Under the pieces are notes generated by a model, which was not told the origin of the DNA, did no database searches, and was given only the letters and a program-made list of their open reading frames with translations. Made by a program: the position numbers and the translations under genes. Positions 17,480 to 25,252 of a stretch of 64,000 nucleotides of DNA are shown one piece after another. The stretch spans positions 1,364,001 to 1,428,000 of the forward strand of contig CBDFMY010000003.1 in assembly GCA_965249835.1 (NCBI GenBank), read 5' to 3'. Position 1 is the stretch's first letter. Each line of letters begins with the position of its first letter. The DNA comes from JAHRAW01 sp965249835. Lineage in GTDB: Bacteria > Pseudomonadota > Gammaproteobacteria > Arenicellales > Poriferihabitantaceae.

Positions 17480-18108
17480 CCATTGCGCTTGCCTATTTTC
17501 CGCCATGCGGTGTTGCGCTTCGTCTCTCGGTCAGTCACATACTTAATGTATGCTCCCTCCCTCGCTCCTCGCGCGCCTTGCCTGACGAAAAATATGCGGC
17601 GCGCAATTTTGTGCTTGCCTATTTTCCGCCATGCGGTGTTGCGCTTCGTCTCTCGGTCAGTCACATACTTAATGTATGCTCCCTCCCTCGCTCCTCGCGC
17701 GCCTTGCCTGACGAAAAATATGCGGCGCGCAATGTTTGTTCGTAATTAATGAGTCCGGTCAAACCGGGCTTTTTTCTCAATGTGCTTTGGCTTCTCAAAA
17801 AAATCATTCCCTCCCGATTCACCATTACCCCCCAACCCGTCATCCTCGCCGGCAGGCGGGGATCCAGACGCGGCGAAGCCGCGCAAATAGCGGCGGCTTT
17901 GCCGCTGGTAATGATAGTGGCTAATGCCGCTGAGTTTAATAACTGGATTGCCCGGCGATCTGTTGTCGATTTGGTATACAATCGGTTGGTCGCTGGGCGA
18001 GAGATGCCGAGCGATTTTGCAATCCTCTATATCAAGAATCGCCCTGAATTTGTTCTCCGAAATTCGGCAGCGAATGACATACTTGTTTTTCATTAAATGA
18101 ATAGGCTC
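17480..18108. other. Repeat-rich intergenic region
   Basis: Holds the 126-bp tandem duplication (17487-17733) and then a dispersed hairpin repeat (about 17749-17960: TCATTCCCTCCCGATTCACCA, then CTCGCCGGCAGGCGGG and GGCGGCTTTGCCGC). The last 150 bases lead to the 68-aa gene and include a -10-like TATACAAT near 17977. No RNA gene was seen. Confidence 0.65.
17487..17733. repeat. 126-bp direct tandem duplication
   Basis: Two copies, 17487-17612 and 17613-17733, identical over about 121 bases. Each contains ATGCGGTGTTGCGCTTCG, the palindrome CATACTTAATGTATG and GCGCGCCTTGCCTGACG. Diverged relatives occur at about 40937-41022 (same strand) and twice near 53067-53325 (opposite strand), so it is a dispersed repeat that has duplicated here. 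Confidence 0.92.
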
Positions 18109-18315
18109 ATGAATAAACAATACTACGAAACCATCGCCGACCTGCAAAAACGAAAAGTTGCGCCGGACTATGTTACTGGCTGGGCAAGCGGTTTTCTCGG
18201 CAATCCGAAAGTGGAAGAGCAACGACTCACCGAATCGTATCAGGCGGGTTACGACGACGGAGCGAACGGCAACACCGACCAAGCGGAAAACTGGAACGCG
18301 CCGGAATCGGCTTAA
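18109..18315 (+). CDS. Small conserved-looking protein, unknown function
   Basis: 68 aa from ATG 18109 (the frame is open from 18097). Sequence begins MNKQYYETIADLQKRKVAPDY and ends with EQRLTESYQAGYDDGANGNT, polar and mostly helical with a tyrosine/glycine-rich tail. No signal peptide or membrane segment. Its stop overlaps by 4 bases the stop of the converging 191-aa gene. Composition is normal for a coding gene and the frame is clean. Function not recognised; its place beside the dsr locus suggests, but does not show, a link. Confidence 0.6.
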   Translation: MNKQYYETIADLQKRKVAPDYVTGWASGFLGNPKVEEQRLTESYQAGYDDGANGNTDQAENWNAPESA

Positions 18316-18887
18316 CTAATTTGCTCGGCGGATTTATTCAACGCCGACAGTGCCCGGTTGAAAATCCGAAACGCTTCGGGCCCGTCAATGCTCAGCACCT
18401 GATCTTGTGCCCATTTGTTAGTTTGGTCGCGCTTCATGCAATCCTGAACGCGCATACCGAGCGCGCGAAACGCTTCATAGCCCGGCTCGTCATCGGCAAA
18501 TCGGGTGCCGGCGTAACGCGCCATGCGTTGATTTAATTCATCAACAAACCGCTCGGCCGGCAACCCTTCAGCCATGAGGTCGCGCTCATTTTCAAGGTAA
18601 TGCCGCCGACATTCATGCGACAGTTTGGTGATGAAACGGGCGCGGTGTTCGCCATCGAATTTTTTCGCCATGTGGCGGTCGGCGGCGTGAATAAAAAAAT
18701 ATAAATACTCGCGCATAACGCCGAGGCGTTGCGCATCGTCTGCGTAGACAAAGTCCTGTTGATGCAGATTTTTGGCGGCGTTGAGTGAAACGCGCCACGC
18801 CACCGCCGCCACCGCCACCGCGTGTTCCTCAATGGAAACTTCGCGGCTTTTGTTCTTCCAGGCGGTTCGAATTCGCGCGCTTCGCAT
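18312..18887 (-). CDS. Conserved hypothetical protein, third gene of the Cas6-like unit
   Basis: 191 aa. Largely alpha-helical, with VSIEEHAVAVAAVAWRVSLN at residues 17-36, an aromatic stretch YLYFFIHAADRHM, HECRRHYLENERDL and a C-terminal DQTNKWAQDQVLSIDGPEA. No catalytic motif, signal peptide or membrane helix is recognised. It starts 6 bases after the preceding 72-aa gene ends on the same strand, so the two look co-transcribed with the Cas6-like gene. Function unknown. Confidence 0.7.
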   Translation of the reverse strand: MRSARIRTAWKNKSREVSIEEHAVAVAAVAWRVSLNAAKNLHQQDFVYADDAQRLGVMREYLYFFIHAADRHMAKKFDGEHRARFITKLSHECRRHYLENERDLMAEGLPAERFVDELNQRMARYAGTRFADDEPGYEAFRALGMRVQDCMKRDQTNKWAQDQVLSIDGPEAFRIFNRALSALNKSAEQIS

Positions 18888-18893
18888 GGCAAC

Positions 18894-19112
18894 CTAGCGC
18901 GAAGTTCCCTGTTCCTGATGGGCAAGATCCACCAACCGAGTGGCGAGTTTTTCATGCTCTTCGTGATATTTACTCAGCGCGTCATCGTCCTCCTCCGGCG
19001 AGTAGTATTCCTGCGCACTCACGCCGGACTCTCGCTGCTTTTGCATAAACGTTTTTTGCAACTTGATTATTTTTGCAATGAGTTGCTGTTTTTCAGATAG
19101 TTTTTTTGGCAT
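18894..19112 (-). CDS. Small helical protein, second gene of the Cas6-like unit
   Basis: 72 aa from ATG 19112, chosen because GGGAGA lies 8 bases upstream; a GTG codon directly precedes it. Charged, probably coiled-coil: MPKKLSEKQQLIAKIIKLQK, then SPEEDDDALSKYHEEHEKLA. No known motif. It sits between the Cas6-like gene (37 bases upstream) and the 191-aa gene (6 bases downstream). Function unknown. Confidence 0.68.
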   Translation of the reverse strand: MPKKLSEKQQLIAKIIKLQKTFMQKQRESGVSAQEYYSPEEDDDALSKYHEEHEKLATRLVDLAHQEQGTSR

Positions 19113-19149
19113 CACACAAATCTCCCAATCAAAAGTAATTCATCATCGC

Positions 19150-19980
19150 TCAAACCCCAACCGAATTGATGCTTTTATGCGGCAGAAAAATGCCGCACCC
19201 GATTTTCAAGTTGCTCCCCAGACCGTTTTGTTGCAGGCGAATGGACTCGTGCAGTGGAAGGTCCGCCAGCAACACGCTGCGCGCATTGATCGGCGCGCCG
19301 GATTTTGCATCGCCACAGATGGAATGAGAAAGCCCGCACAATAATTTCGGCGGACGGATATTCATTGTTTCCAGTGCATCGGTAACGGCGCGGCAAAACT
19401 CCGCTTCATCGTTGCCCGACTGCCCCGACTCGTCCACCACCGAGCGCGCAAAAATCGTCTGCCATGCCGATAGCGGTTTGACTTTGCTATCACCGACCGT
19501 AAGGCGATGACCGCCGATATCCAGCACATGCCCGCATAATTTAATCGCATCGGCCACTCGATGTTGCGGAAGGCGCAGATACAAGCGCGTGCGTTTGGAA
19601 AGTTGCATCAACTCGCCGGGTGCCTCGGCCGGGCGCATCCAGCCGTTGCCGGAAGCGGCATCAAAAATGCTGTGAATCGCCGCGCACGGTTCATCACGCA
19701 ACCATGGAAGCACGGCATCAAGGGCGTGGCAAAGATCGTGCGCGTGGTGCATCGGCAACTGCGCGCAGTCCATGCGAAATGACAGGTCAACCACATCGTC
19801 GGGGACGATACAATTTTCGTCATCGGTCATGTTATCAACCATGTTATCAACGGGCGAACGCCACGGCATCATTGCGACAAGGGGGTTTTGAAACCGAACA
19901 CCGTGCTGATTCTGCCACAGGGTAGCAGCGCTCGGGCAGACGCTTTGGGGTAGCGCGCATATCTCCAAATGGGTAGTCAT
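19150..19980 (-). CDS. Orphan Cas6/Cmx6-like RAMP-fold protein
   Basis: 276 aa from ATG 19980; recognisable homology starts near residue 61, so ATG 19830 (226 aa) may be the real start. It reads like the Cas6/Cmx6 (type I-MYXAN) family: VDLSFRMDCAQLPMHHAHDL and LDAVLPWL in the N-terminal part, ASGNGWMRP, LSKRTRLYLRLP, LDIGGHRLTVG, RSVLLADLPLHESIRLQQNG and a C-terminal glycine-rich loop LGSNLKIGCGIFLPHKSI. Cas6 proteins bind and cut CRISPR repeat RNA. No CRISPR array and no other cas gene is in the window; the gene diverges from dsrA instead. Whether it still cleaves RNA is not known. Assignment rests on recalled motifs. Confidence 0.66.
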   Translation of the reverse strand: MTTHLEICALPQSVCPSAATLWQNQHGVRFQNPLVAMMPWRSPVDNMVDNMTDDENCIVPDDVVDLSFRMDCAQLPMHHAHDLCHALDAVLPWLRDEPCAAIHSIFDAASGNGWMRPAEAPGELMQLSKRTRLYLRLPQHRVADAIKLCGHVLDIGGHRLTVGDSKVKPLSAWQTIFARSVVDESGQSGNDEAEFCRAVTDALETMNIRPPKLLCGLSHSICGDAKSGAPINARSVLLADLPLHESIRLQQNGLGSNLKIGCGIFLPHKSINSVGV

Positions 19981-20031
19981 TTTGTCCCGCGACTATTCTT
20001 TTTGAGTTGTATTTGTTGGGCGCGACCTCGT

Positions 20032-20037
20032 TACAAT
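20032..20037 (+). promoter_or_regulatory. Possible -10 element of the dsr operon
   Basis: TACAAT (5 of 6) lies 31 bases before the dsrA ATG in the spacer divergent from the Cas6-like gene. The spacer is 87 bases if the RAMP gene starts at 19980. No clear -35 box at 17 bases, so an activator may be needed. Confidence 0.35.
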
Positions 20038-20067
20038 ACACCGCACACACTTCATGGGAATATACGC

Positions 20068-21366
20068 ATGACCGATCAAAAACACCAAACCCCCATGCTC
20101 GATGAATTGGAGAGCGGGCCTTGGCCGAGTTTCGTGTCGGGCATCAAACGCCTGCGGGACGATCATTCGGATTCCCGCATCAATGGCGTCGCCAACGATT
20201 TGCTGGGGCAACTGGAACATTCCTATGAAACTCGCAAGGGTTATTGGAAGGGCGGCACGGTCAGCGTGTTTGGTTATGGCGGCGGCATCATTCCGCGATT
20301 TTCCGAAGTCGGTAAACAGTTTCCCAATTCAAAAGAGTTTCACACTTTGCGCGTGCAACCGCCGGCCGGTAATTTCTACACCACCGATGCGTTACGCAAA
20401 CTCGCCGACAGTTGGGAGAAGTGGGGTTCCGGTCTGGTTACCTTTCACGGACAAACCGGCAACATCATGTTCATCGGTGCCAACACCGAAAACACCCAGC
20501 ACTTCTTCGACGAGATCAACGAATACGGATTTGATCTCGGTGGCGCCGGCCCATGCGTGCGCACCGCCATGTCCTGCGTCGGCTCGGCGCGTTGCGAGCA
20601 ATCCTGCACCAACGAGCAACGACTGCATCGCGAACTGGTCAACAACTTCACCGATGATGTTCACCGTCCGGCACTGCCCTACAAATTCAAATTCAAAATA
20701 TCCGGCTGCCCCAACGATTGTACCAACTCCATTGAGCGCGCCGACTTCGCGGTAATCGGCAGTTGGCGCGATGACATAAAAATCAACGAGTCGGAATTCG
20801 CCAAATACATTGCCGAAAAAGGTCGCCAGCATGTCATCGATAATGTCATTACGCGCTGCCCGACCAATTGCATCACGCTGACCAACGACGACCAATTGGA
20901 AATCGACAACCGCAACTGCGTCAAGTGTATGCATTGTTTGAATGTCATGCCGAAGTCGCTGTCGCCGGGCGATGACCGCGGCGTGACGATTCTCATCGGC
21001 GGCAAACGCACGCTCAAAATCGGCGACCTGATGGGCACCGTGGTGGTGCCGTTCATGAAACTGGACAACGATGAGGACTATGCGCGCATCGTCGAGTTGG
21101 CGGAGGAAGTCATCGACTTCTGGGCCGAGAACGGCCTCGAACACGAACGTTGCGGCGAGATGATCGAACGCATCGGTCTGGTGAATTTCCTTGAAGGCAT
21201 CGGCGTTGATGTCGATCCCAACATGATCAGCCATCCGCGCGAAAGTTCATATGTTCGCATGGACGGCTGGGACGAAGAAGCCGCGAAATGGTTTCAGCGC
21301 AAACGGGCGGCGAAAAAGGAAGCGAAGCAACCAGTCAATCAAGAGGCCAAACAAGCGGTGTCTTAA
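20068..21366 (+). CDS. dsrA: Reverse-type dissimilatory sulfite reductase, alpha subunit
   Basis: 432 aa from ATG 20068. With DsrB forms the cytoplasmic siroheme/4Fe-4S enzyme which, in sulfur oxidisers, releases sulfite from DsrC-bound sulfur. Cluster/siroheme cysteines are C163, C170, C176, C180, C214 and C218 (CVRTAMSC, CEQSC, CPNDC). A ferredoxin domain with CPTNC and CVKCMHCLNVMPKS follows. C-terminal Lys/Ala-rich tail after WFQRKRAAKK. First gene of a long operon; 64 bases to dsrB. The presence of dsrEFH and dsrL and absence of dsrD point to the oxidative direction. Confidence 0.97.
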   Translation: MTDQKHQTPMLDELESGPWPSFVSGIKRLRDDHSDSRINGVANDLLGQLEHSYETRKGYWKGGTVSVFGYGGGIIPRFSEVGKQFPNSKEFHTLRVQPPAGNFYTTDALRKLADSWEKWGSGLVTFHGQTGNIMFIGANTENTQHFFDEINEYGFDLGGAGPCVRTAMSCVGSARCEQSCTNEQRLHRELVNNFTDDVHRPALPYKFKFKISGCPNDCTNSIERADFAVIGSWRDDIKINESEFAKYIAEKGRQHVIDNVITRCPTNCITLTNDDQLEIDNRNCVKCMHCLNVMPKSLSPGDDRGVTILIGGKRTLKIGDLMGTVVVPFMKLDNDEDYARIVELAEEVIDFWAENGLEHERCGEMIERIGLVNFLEGIGVDVDPNMISHPRESSYVRMDGWDEEAAKWFQRKRAAKKEAKQPVNQEAKQAVS

Positions 21367-21430
21367 TCCTTCGGTGAACAATCAAGATTAACCCGCGCAA
21401 TCCTGCGTGATAACGAAGCGAGAGAAAATT

Positions 21431-22519
21431 ATGACAACGAAAGTATCATTAGCCGACATGCGCCGCCCCATCGAATCCGGTTGCCCGGACGGGATGCAGT
21501 ATATGCATCCGGTGGCGTTGCGAAATTTCGGGCAGTGGAAATGGCACACCCATCCGCGCCCCGGAGTTTTATATCATGAAGCGCAAAGCGGAGACGGCAT
21601 CTGGACGGTGAAAGCCGGCACGCAACGCATTCTTGATGTCTACACGCTACGCAAGTTGTGCGACATTGGCGATCAATACGCCGACGGCCATGTGCGTTTC
21701 ACCATTCGCAGCAACATTGAATATATGGTGGGAGATGAAGCCAAAGTGGAACCGTTGATCAAGGCGCTGGAGAGCGCCGGTTTTGTGGTCGGCGGCACCG
21801 CCAACTCGGTGGCGTTTATTTCGCACACGCAGGGTTGGTTGCACTGCGATATCCCCGGCACCGACGCCTCCGGCGTGGTCAAGGCGATGATGGACGAACT
21901 GATCGACGAATTCAAAAACTGCAACATGCCCAACCGCGTGCACATCACCACTTCGTGTTGTCAGATTAATTGCGGCGGGCAGGGCGACATCGCCATCAAT
22001 GTGCAACACACCAAGCCGCCGAAAATCAATCACGATCTGGTGGCGAATGTGTGCGAGCGGCCGTCGGTGGTGGCGCGTTGTCCGGTGGCGGCGATTCGCC
22101 CGGCACTGGTCAATGGCAAGCCGAGTTTGGAAGTGGATGAGAAAAAATGTATTTGTTGCGGCGCGTGTTATCCGCCGTGTCCGCCGATGCAAATCAACGA
22201 CCCCGAACATTCCAAATTGGCGATCTGGGTCGGCGGCAATCACTCCAATGCGCGTAGCAAACCCAGCTTTCAGAAACTGGTTGCCGGCGGCGTGCCGAAC
22301 AATCCGCCGCGTTGGCCCGAAGCGACCGCCATCGTCAAGAATATCCTCAAAGCCTATAAAAACGATGCGCGGGACTGGGAGCGCGTCAATGACTGGATTG
22401 ACCGCATCGGCTGGCCGCGATTCTTTGAATTGACCGGTTTACCGTTCACCAAGTATCACATTGACCACTGGCGCGGGTCGCGCAAAAGTTTGAACGCATC
22501 CACTTATATCCGTTTGTAA
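21431..22519 (+). CDS. dsrB: Reverse-type dissimilatory sulfite reductase, beta subunit
   Basis: 362 aa from ATG 21431. Binds the catalytic siroheme with DsrA. Opening ADMRRPIESGCPDGMQYMHP and GQWKWHTHPRPGVLYH are DsrB-typical. Cluster cysteines appear in TSCCQINCGGQGDIA, and the ferredoxin insert is CICCGACYPPCPPMQ. It ends in GSRKSLNASTYIRL. Length is normal. Downstream, the operon is interrupted by 332 bases of repeat before dsrE. Confidence 0.97.
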   Translation: MTTKVSLADMRRPIESGCPDGMQYMHPVALRNFGQWKWHTHPRPGVLYHEAQSGDGIWTVKAGTQRILDVYTLRKLCDIGDQYADGHVRFTIRSNIEYMVGDEAKVEPLIKALESAGFVVGGTANSVAFISHTQGWLHCDIPGTDASGVVKAMMDELIDEFKNCNMPNRVHITTSCCQINCGGQGDIAINVQHTKPPKINHDLVANVCERPSVVARCPVAAIRPALVNGKPSLEVDEKKCICCGACYPPCPPMQINDPEHSKLAIWVGGNHSNARSKPSFQKLVAGGVPNNPPRWPEATAIVKNILKAYKNDARDWERVNDWIDRIGWPRFFELTGLPFTKYHIDHWRGSRKSLNASTYIRL

Positions 22520-22851
22520 GCGGACAAATTGTATGTGTTCACTAATTCACTACCCTGTTTTGTTCCTTTCCAGTGGTATTTTAGCACCGTCCTCTCGGCC
22601 GTCATTCTCGCCGGCAGGCGGGAATCCAGAGGCGGCGAAGCCGCGCAATAGCGGCGGCTTTGCCGCCGGTAATGATAGCGGCTAACGCCGTTGAGTTTAA
22701 TAACTGGATTGCCCGGCCAATAATAATAAGGGCCGGGCAATGACGAGTTGGGATACAATGGTGAATCGGAAGGCGATGATTCCTTTTGAGACATCAATGG
22801 TAAACGAAAAAAACTGTCAGCGAAATAGTGAACACAAACACAAATGCCAAC
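22520..22851. repeat. Dispersed repeat splitting the dsr operon
   Basis: 332 bases without a gene between dsrB and dsrE. From about 22590 it carries the dispersed element (TCTCGCCGGCAGGCGGGAA, GGCGGCGAAGCCGC, GGCGGCTTTGCCGCC), the palindrome-like TTGCCCGGCC...GGCCGGGCAA around 22708-22740, then GTGAATCGGAAGG and ACTGTCAGCGAAATAGTGAA, which recurs at 63367. The element therefore ends within about 20 bases of the dsrE start. Confidence 0.8.
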
Positions 22852-23244
22852 ATGAAATTCGCGATCGTGGTCAACGAAGGACCCTACACCCATCAGGCGA
22901 GCGACACGGCGTATCATTTCACCGTTGCCGCACTCGCGCGCGGGCATGAAATCTTTCGCGTATTTTTTTATCACGATGGCGTCAACAACGGTACGCGCCT
23001 GACCACTCCGCCGCAAGACGACCGACACATCACCGAGCGTTGGTCGAAACTTGCGCATGCGCATGAGTTGGATTTGGTGGTGTGCGTCGCCGCGGCGCAA
23101 CGCCGTGGCATCGTCGATGCCGATGAGCAGAAGCGCAATGAAAAAGACGCCAACAACATCGCCGATGGCTTTCGTATTTCCGGGCTTGGGCAATTGGTCG
23201 AAGCGGGCATACAAGCCGACCGGCTGGTGGCTTTCGGCGATTAG
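22852..23244 (+). CDS. dsrE: Sulfurtransferase subunit DsrE (TusD-like)
   Basis: 130 aa from ATG 22852; a GTG at 22828 in frame lies in repeat DNA and is less likely. DsrE is the catalytic part of the DsrE2F2H2 hexamer that hands sulfur to DsrC. The reactive cysteine is C78 in VVCVAAAQRRGI, as in Allochromatium. N-terminal MKFAIVVNEGPYTHQASDTA is typical of the DsrE fold. The adjoining upstream repeat leaves no obvious Shine-Dalgarno sequence. dsrF follows after 30 bases. Confidence 0.95.
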   Translation: MKFAIVVNEGPYTHQASDTAYHFTVAALARGHEIFRVFFYHDGVNNGTRLTTPPQDDRHITERWSKLAHAHELDLVVCVAAAQRRGIVDADEQKRNEKDANNIADGFRISGLGQLVEAGIQADRLVAFGD

Positions 23245-23274
23245 TTGCTGACATGGCCGCTGACAAGAGGAGAG

Positions 23275-23730
23275 ATGACCGTGACCGAGAATAAACACAA
23301 CGCCGAGAATGACGATTTGGTCGCCGGCGTGGTCAAGAAGTTTTTGTATATCAATCGTCGCGCTCCGCACGGCTCCAACTACGCCCAGGAAGGGCTGGAG
23401 GTCGCGCTGATTGGTGCCGCGTTCGATCAGAATGTGTCGCTCGCATTCATCGATGATGGTGTGTTTCAACTAAAAACCGGGCAAGACACAAGCGACCTCG
23501 GCCTCAAGAACTTCACCGCCACTTTCGGCGCGCTCGGTGATTTTGATGTTAAAAAAATCTATGTGGAACAGCAGTCCCTGCAACAGCGCGGTTTGAGTGA
23601 CGCTGATTTGATGCCGTTGATGTATGAAGACGAGGATGATGACTGGGCTGCCAAACCGATGATTGAAATCGTCGACCAGGACACGCTCGCCGGCATTATT
23701 GCCGAGCAGGATGTGTTGTTGAATTTCTGA
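23275..23730 (+). CDS. dsrF: Sulfurtransferase subunit DsrF (TusC-like)
   Basis: 151 aa from ATG 23275, with AGGAG just upstream. Structural subunit of DsrEFH. Core VKKFLYINRRAPHGSNYAQEGLEVAL is diagnostic; it has no cysteine in the active-site position, as expected for DsrF. An acidic loop (YEDEDDDWAA) lies near residue 120. Stop and dsrH start overlap by one base. Confidence 0.94.
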   Translation: MTVTENKHNAENDDLVAGVVKKFLYINRRAPHGSNYAQEGLEVALIGAAFDQNVSLAFIDDGVFQLKTGQDTSDLGLKNFTATFGALGDFDVKKIYVEQQSLQQRGLSDADLMPLMYEDEDDDWAAKPMIEIVDQDTLAGIIAEQDVLLNF

Positions 23731-24032
23731 TGCTACACACCGTCAACAAATCGCCGTTCGAAAAAAACAGTCTGGACACTTGTTTGCGACTGGCGCAAGC
23801 CGGCAGCCATATCCTGCTCATCGAAGACGGCGTGTATGGCGCGCTGGTTGGAACTTCATGGGCGAAAAAAGTGCGTGCGAGTATGAATGATAAAAAACTC
23901 TATGCGCTTGATGCCGACTTGAAGGCGCGCGGTTTGAGCGATGTGAACTTGATCGATGGCATTGAAGTTGTCGATTACGACAAGTTCGTTGAACTGGCTG
24001 AACAATGCGACAAAGTGCAAACGTGGCTGTGA
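23730..24032 (+). CDS. dsrH: Sulfurtransferase subunit DsrH (TusB-like)
   Basis: 100 aa. Third subunit of DsrEFH. The conserved cysteine is C18 in NSLDTCLRLA, followed by HILLIEDGVYGAL, both family-typical. It ends CDKVQTWL like other DsrH/TusB proteins. Full DsrEFH is a marker of sulfur oxidation rather than sulfate reduction. Confidence 0.95.
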   Translation: MLHTVNKSPFEKNSLDTCLRLAQAGSHILLIEDGVYGALVGTSWAKKVRASMNDKKLYALDADLKARGLSDVNLIDGIEVVDYDKFVELAEQCDKVQTWL

Positions 24033-24109
24033 TTTTTTTTGTAAAACTATTCACGCAATCATCACGCAATCATCATGCAATTATCATGTAACTATCAGGG
24101 GGAACTCTC

Positions 24110-24442
24110 ATGACTTTAGAAGTGAACGGCACGAATTACGAGACCGATGAGGAAGGTTACCTCGCCAATCTCAGTGATTGGAATGCCGAGTTGGCGAATG
24201 CGATGGCAAGCGAAGACGGCTGCGATATGTCGGAAAATCATTGGGAAGTAGTCAATTTTCTGCGCGAATATTACGATGAATATCAAATCGCGCCGGCGGT
24301 TCGCGTGCTGACCAAAGCCATCGGCAAACGTCTCGGCAAGGACAAGGGCAACAGCAAATATTTGTATGAGTTGTTTCCCTACGGCCCGGCAAAACAGGCG
24401 TGTAAATACGCCGGTCTGCCCAAGCCGACCGGTTGCGTGTAG
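24110..24442 (+). CDS. dsrC: Sulfur-carrier protein DsrC
   Basis: 110 aa. Carries sulfur as a DsrC trisulfide/persulfide between DsrEFH, DsrAB and DsrMKJOP. Both C-terminal arm cysteines are present, C98 and the penultimate C109, with 10 residues between (KQACKYAGLPKPTGCV), so it is a true DsrC rather than a one-cysteine TusE. GGGGGA-type Shine-Dalgarno sequence about 7 bases upstream. The 77-base gap from dsrH contains three ATCA(C/T)GCAATCAT-like repeats and might hold an internal promoter or processing site, as dsrC is often expressed strongly. Confidence 0.97.
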   Translation: MTLEVNGTNYETDEEGYLANLSDWNAELANAMASEDGCDMSENHWEVVNFLREYYDEYQIAPAVRVLTKAIGKRLGKDKGNSKYLYELFPYGPAKQACKYAGLPKPTGCV

Positions 24443-24523
24443 TCGCGCCCGGCAAAAAAGAAATTGCCAAAAGAAATTGTAGATGATTAACCGCGACTTC
24501 GAAATAGCACTCGGAATGATGTG

Positions 24524-25252
24524 ATGTCGGCAAACGTGCTCACGATTACATTCGCGGTGATGTTTTATATCGCCACCGCGACGCTCACCCTCGGCGTGAT
24601 GCGCAAAGTCATTCAATACATGCGTACGCCGGCGCCGTTGAAAATCCCGACCACGCCGGCACCGACTACGCGCTTCGGCGTTGCCTTGCGACTGTTGCGC
24701 GAAATCGTTTTGTTCGAGAGTTTGTTCAAGGCGAGCAAATGGACCTGGTTGTTCGGCTGGCTGTTTCATTTTGGTTTGCTATTGGCGTTGTTGCGACACC
24801 TGCGTTATTTCACCGAACCGGTTTGGGCATGGGTGCAGTGGTTGCAATCGGCCGGCATCTACGCCGGTTTTGCCATGCTGATCGGCTTGTTCGGTTTATG
24901 GATACGACGAATTGCGGTGGATCGCGTGCGCTATATCTCGTCGCCGTCCGATCATTTAATGCTCGCGTTACTGATTGCGATTAGCGCGAGCGGTTTGCTG
25001 ATGAAGTATGTTTGGCACACCAACGTGGTTGCGGTCAAAAGTTTCGCGTTGGGGTTGCTGTCATTCGAATTAATCACGTTACCGTCCGACCCAACTTTGC
25101 TGATTCATCTCGCGCTGGTAATCGTGCTGTTGCTGATTTTCCCGATAAGTAAATTGCTACACGCGCCCGGCGTATTTTTTTCTCCGACTCGCTATCAAAC
25201 CGATAATCCACGCGAGCGACGACACATGAGTGCGCTGAGTAAATCACAGTGA
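24524..25252 (+). CDS. dsrM: DsrM, membrane cytochrome b subunit of DsrMKJOP
   Basis: 242 aa from ATG 24524 (a GTG directly before it is in frame). NarI-like di-heme b-type subunit that links quinones to DsrK. Five hydrophobic segments are seen, with histidines in WLFHFGLLLALLRHLRY and in the later segments (KYVWHTN and LLIHLAL) as probable heme ligands. The stop overlaps the dsrK GTG start. Confidence 0.94.
   Translation: MSANVLTITFAVMFYIATATLTLGVMRKVIQYMRTPAPLKIPTTPAPTTRFGVALRLLREIVLFESLFKASKWTWLFGWLFHFGLLLALLRHLRYFTEPVWAWVQWLQSAGIYAGFAMLIGLFGLWIRRIAVDRVRYISSPSDHLMLALLIAISASGLLMKYVWHTNVVAVKSFALGLLSFELITLPSDPTLLIHLALVIVLLLIFPISKLLHAPGVFFSPTRYQTDNPRERRHMSALSKSQ

Noticed and set aside
17483..17749. 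88-codon open frame across the tandem duplication
   Set aside because: It simply translates the 126-bp repeat twice, has no ribosome-binding site and no protein likeness.
18109..19980. Reading the RAMP-protein neighbourhood as a complete CRISPR-Cas locus
   Set aside because: No Cas1, Cas2, Cas3, Cas5, Cas7 or Cas8-like gene and no array are present.
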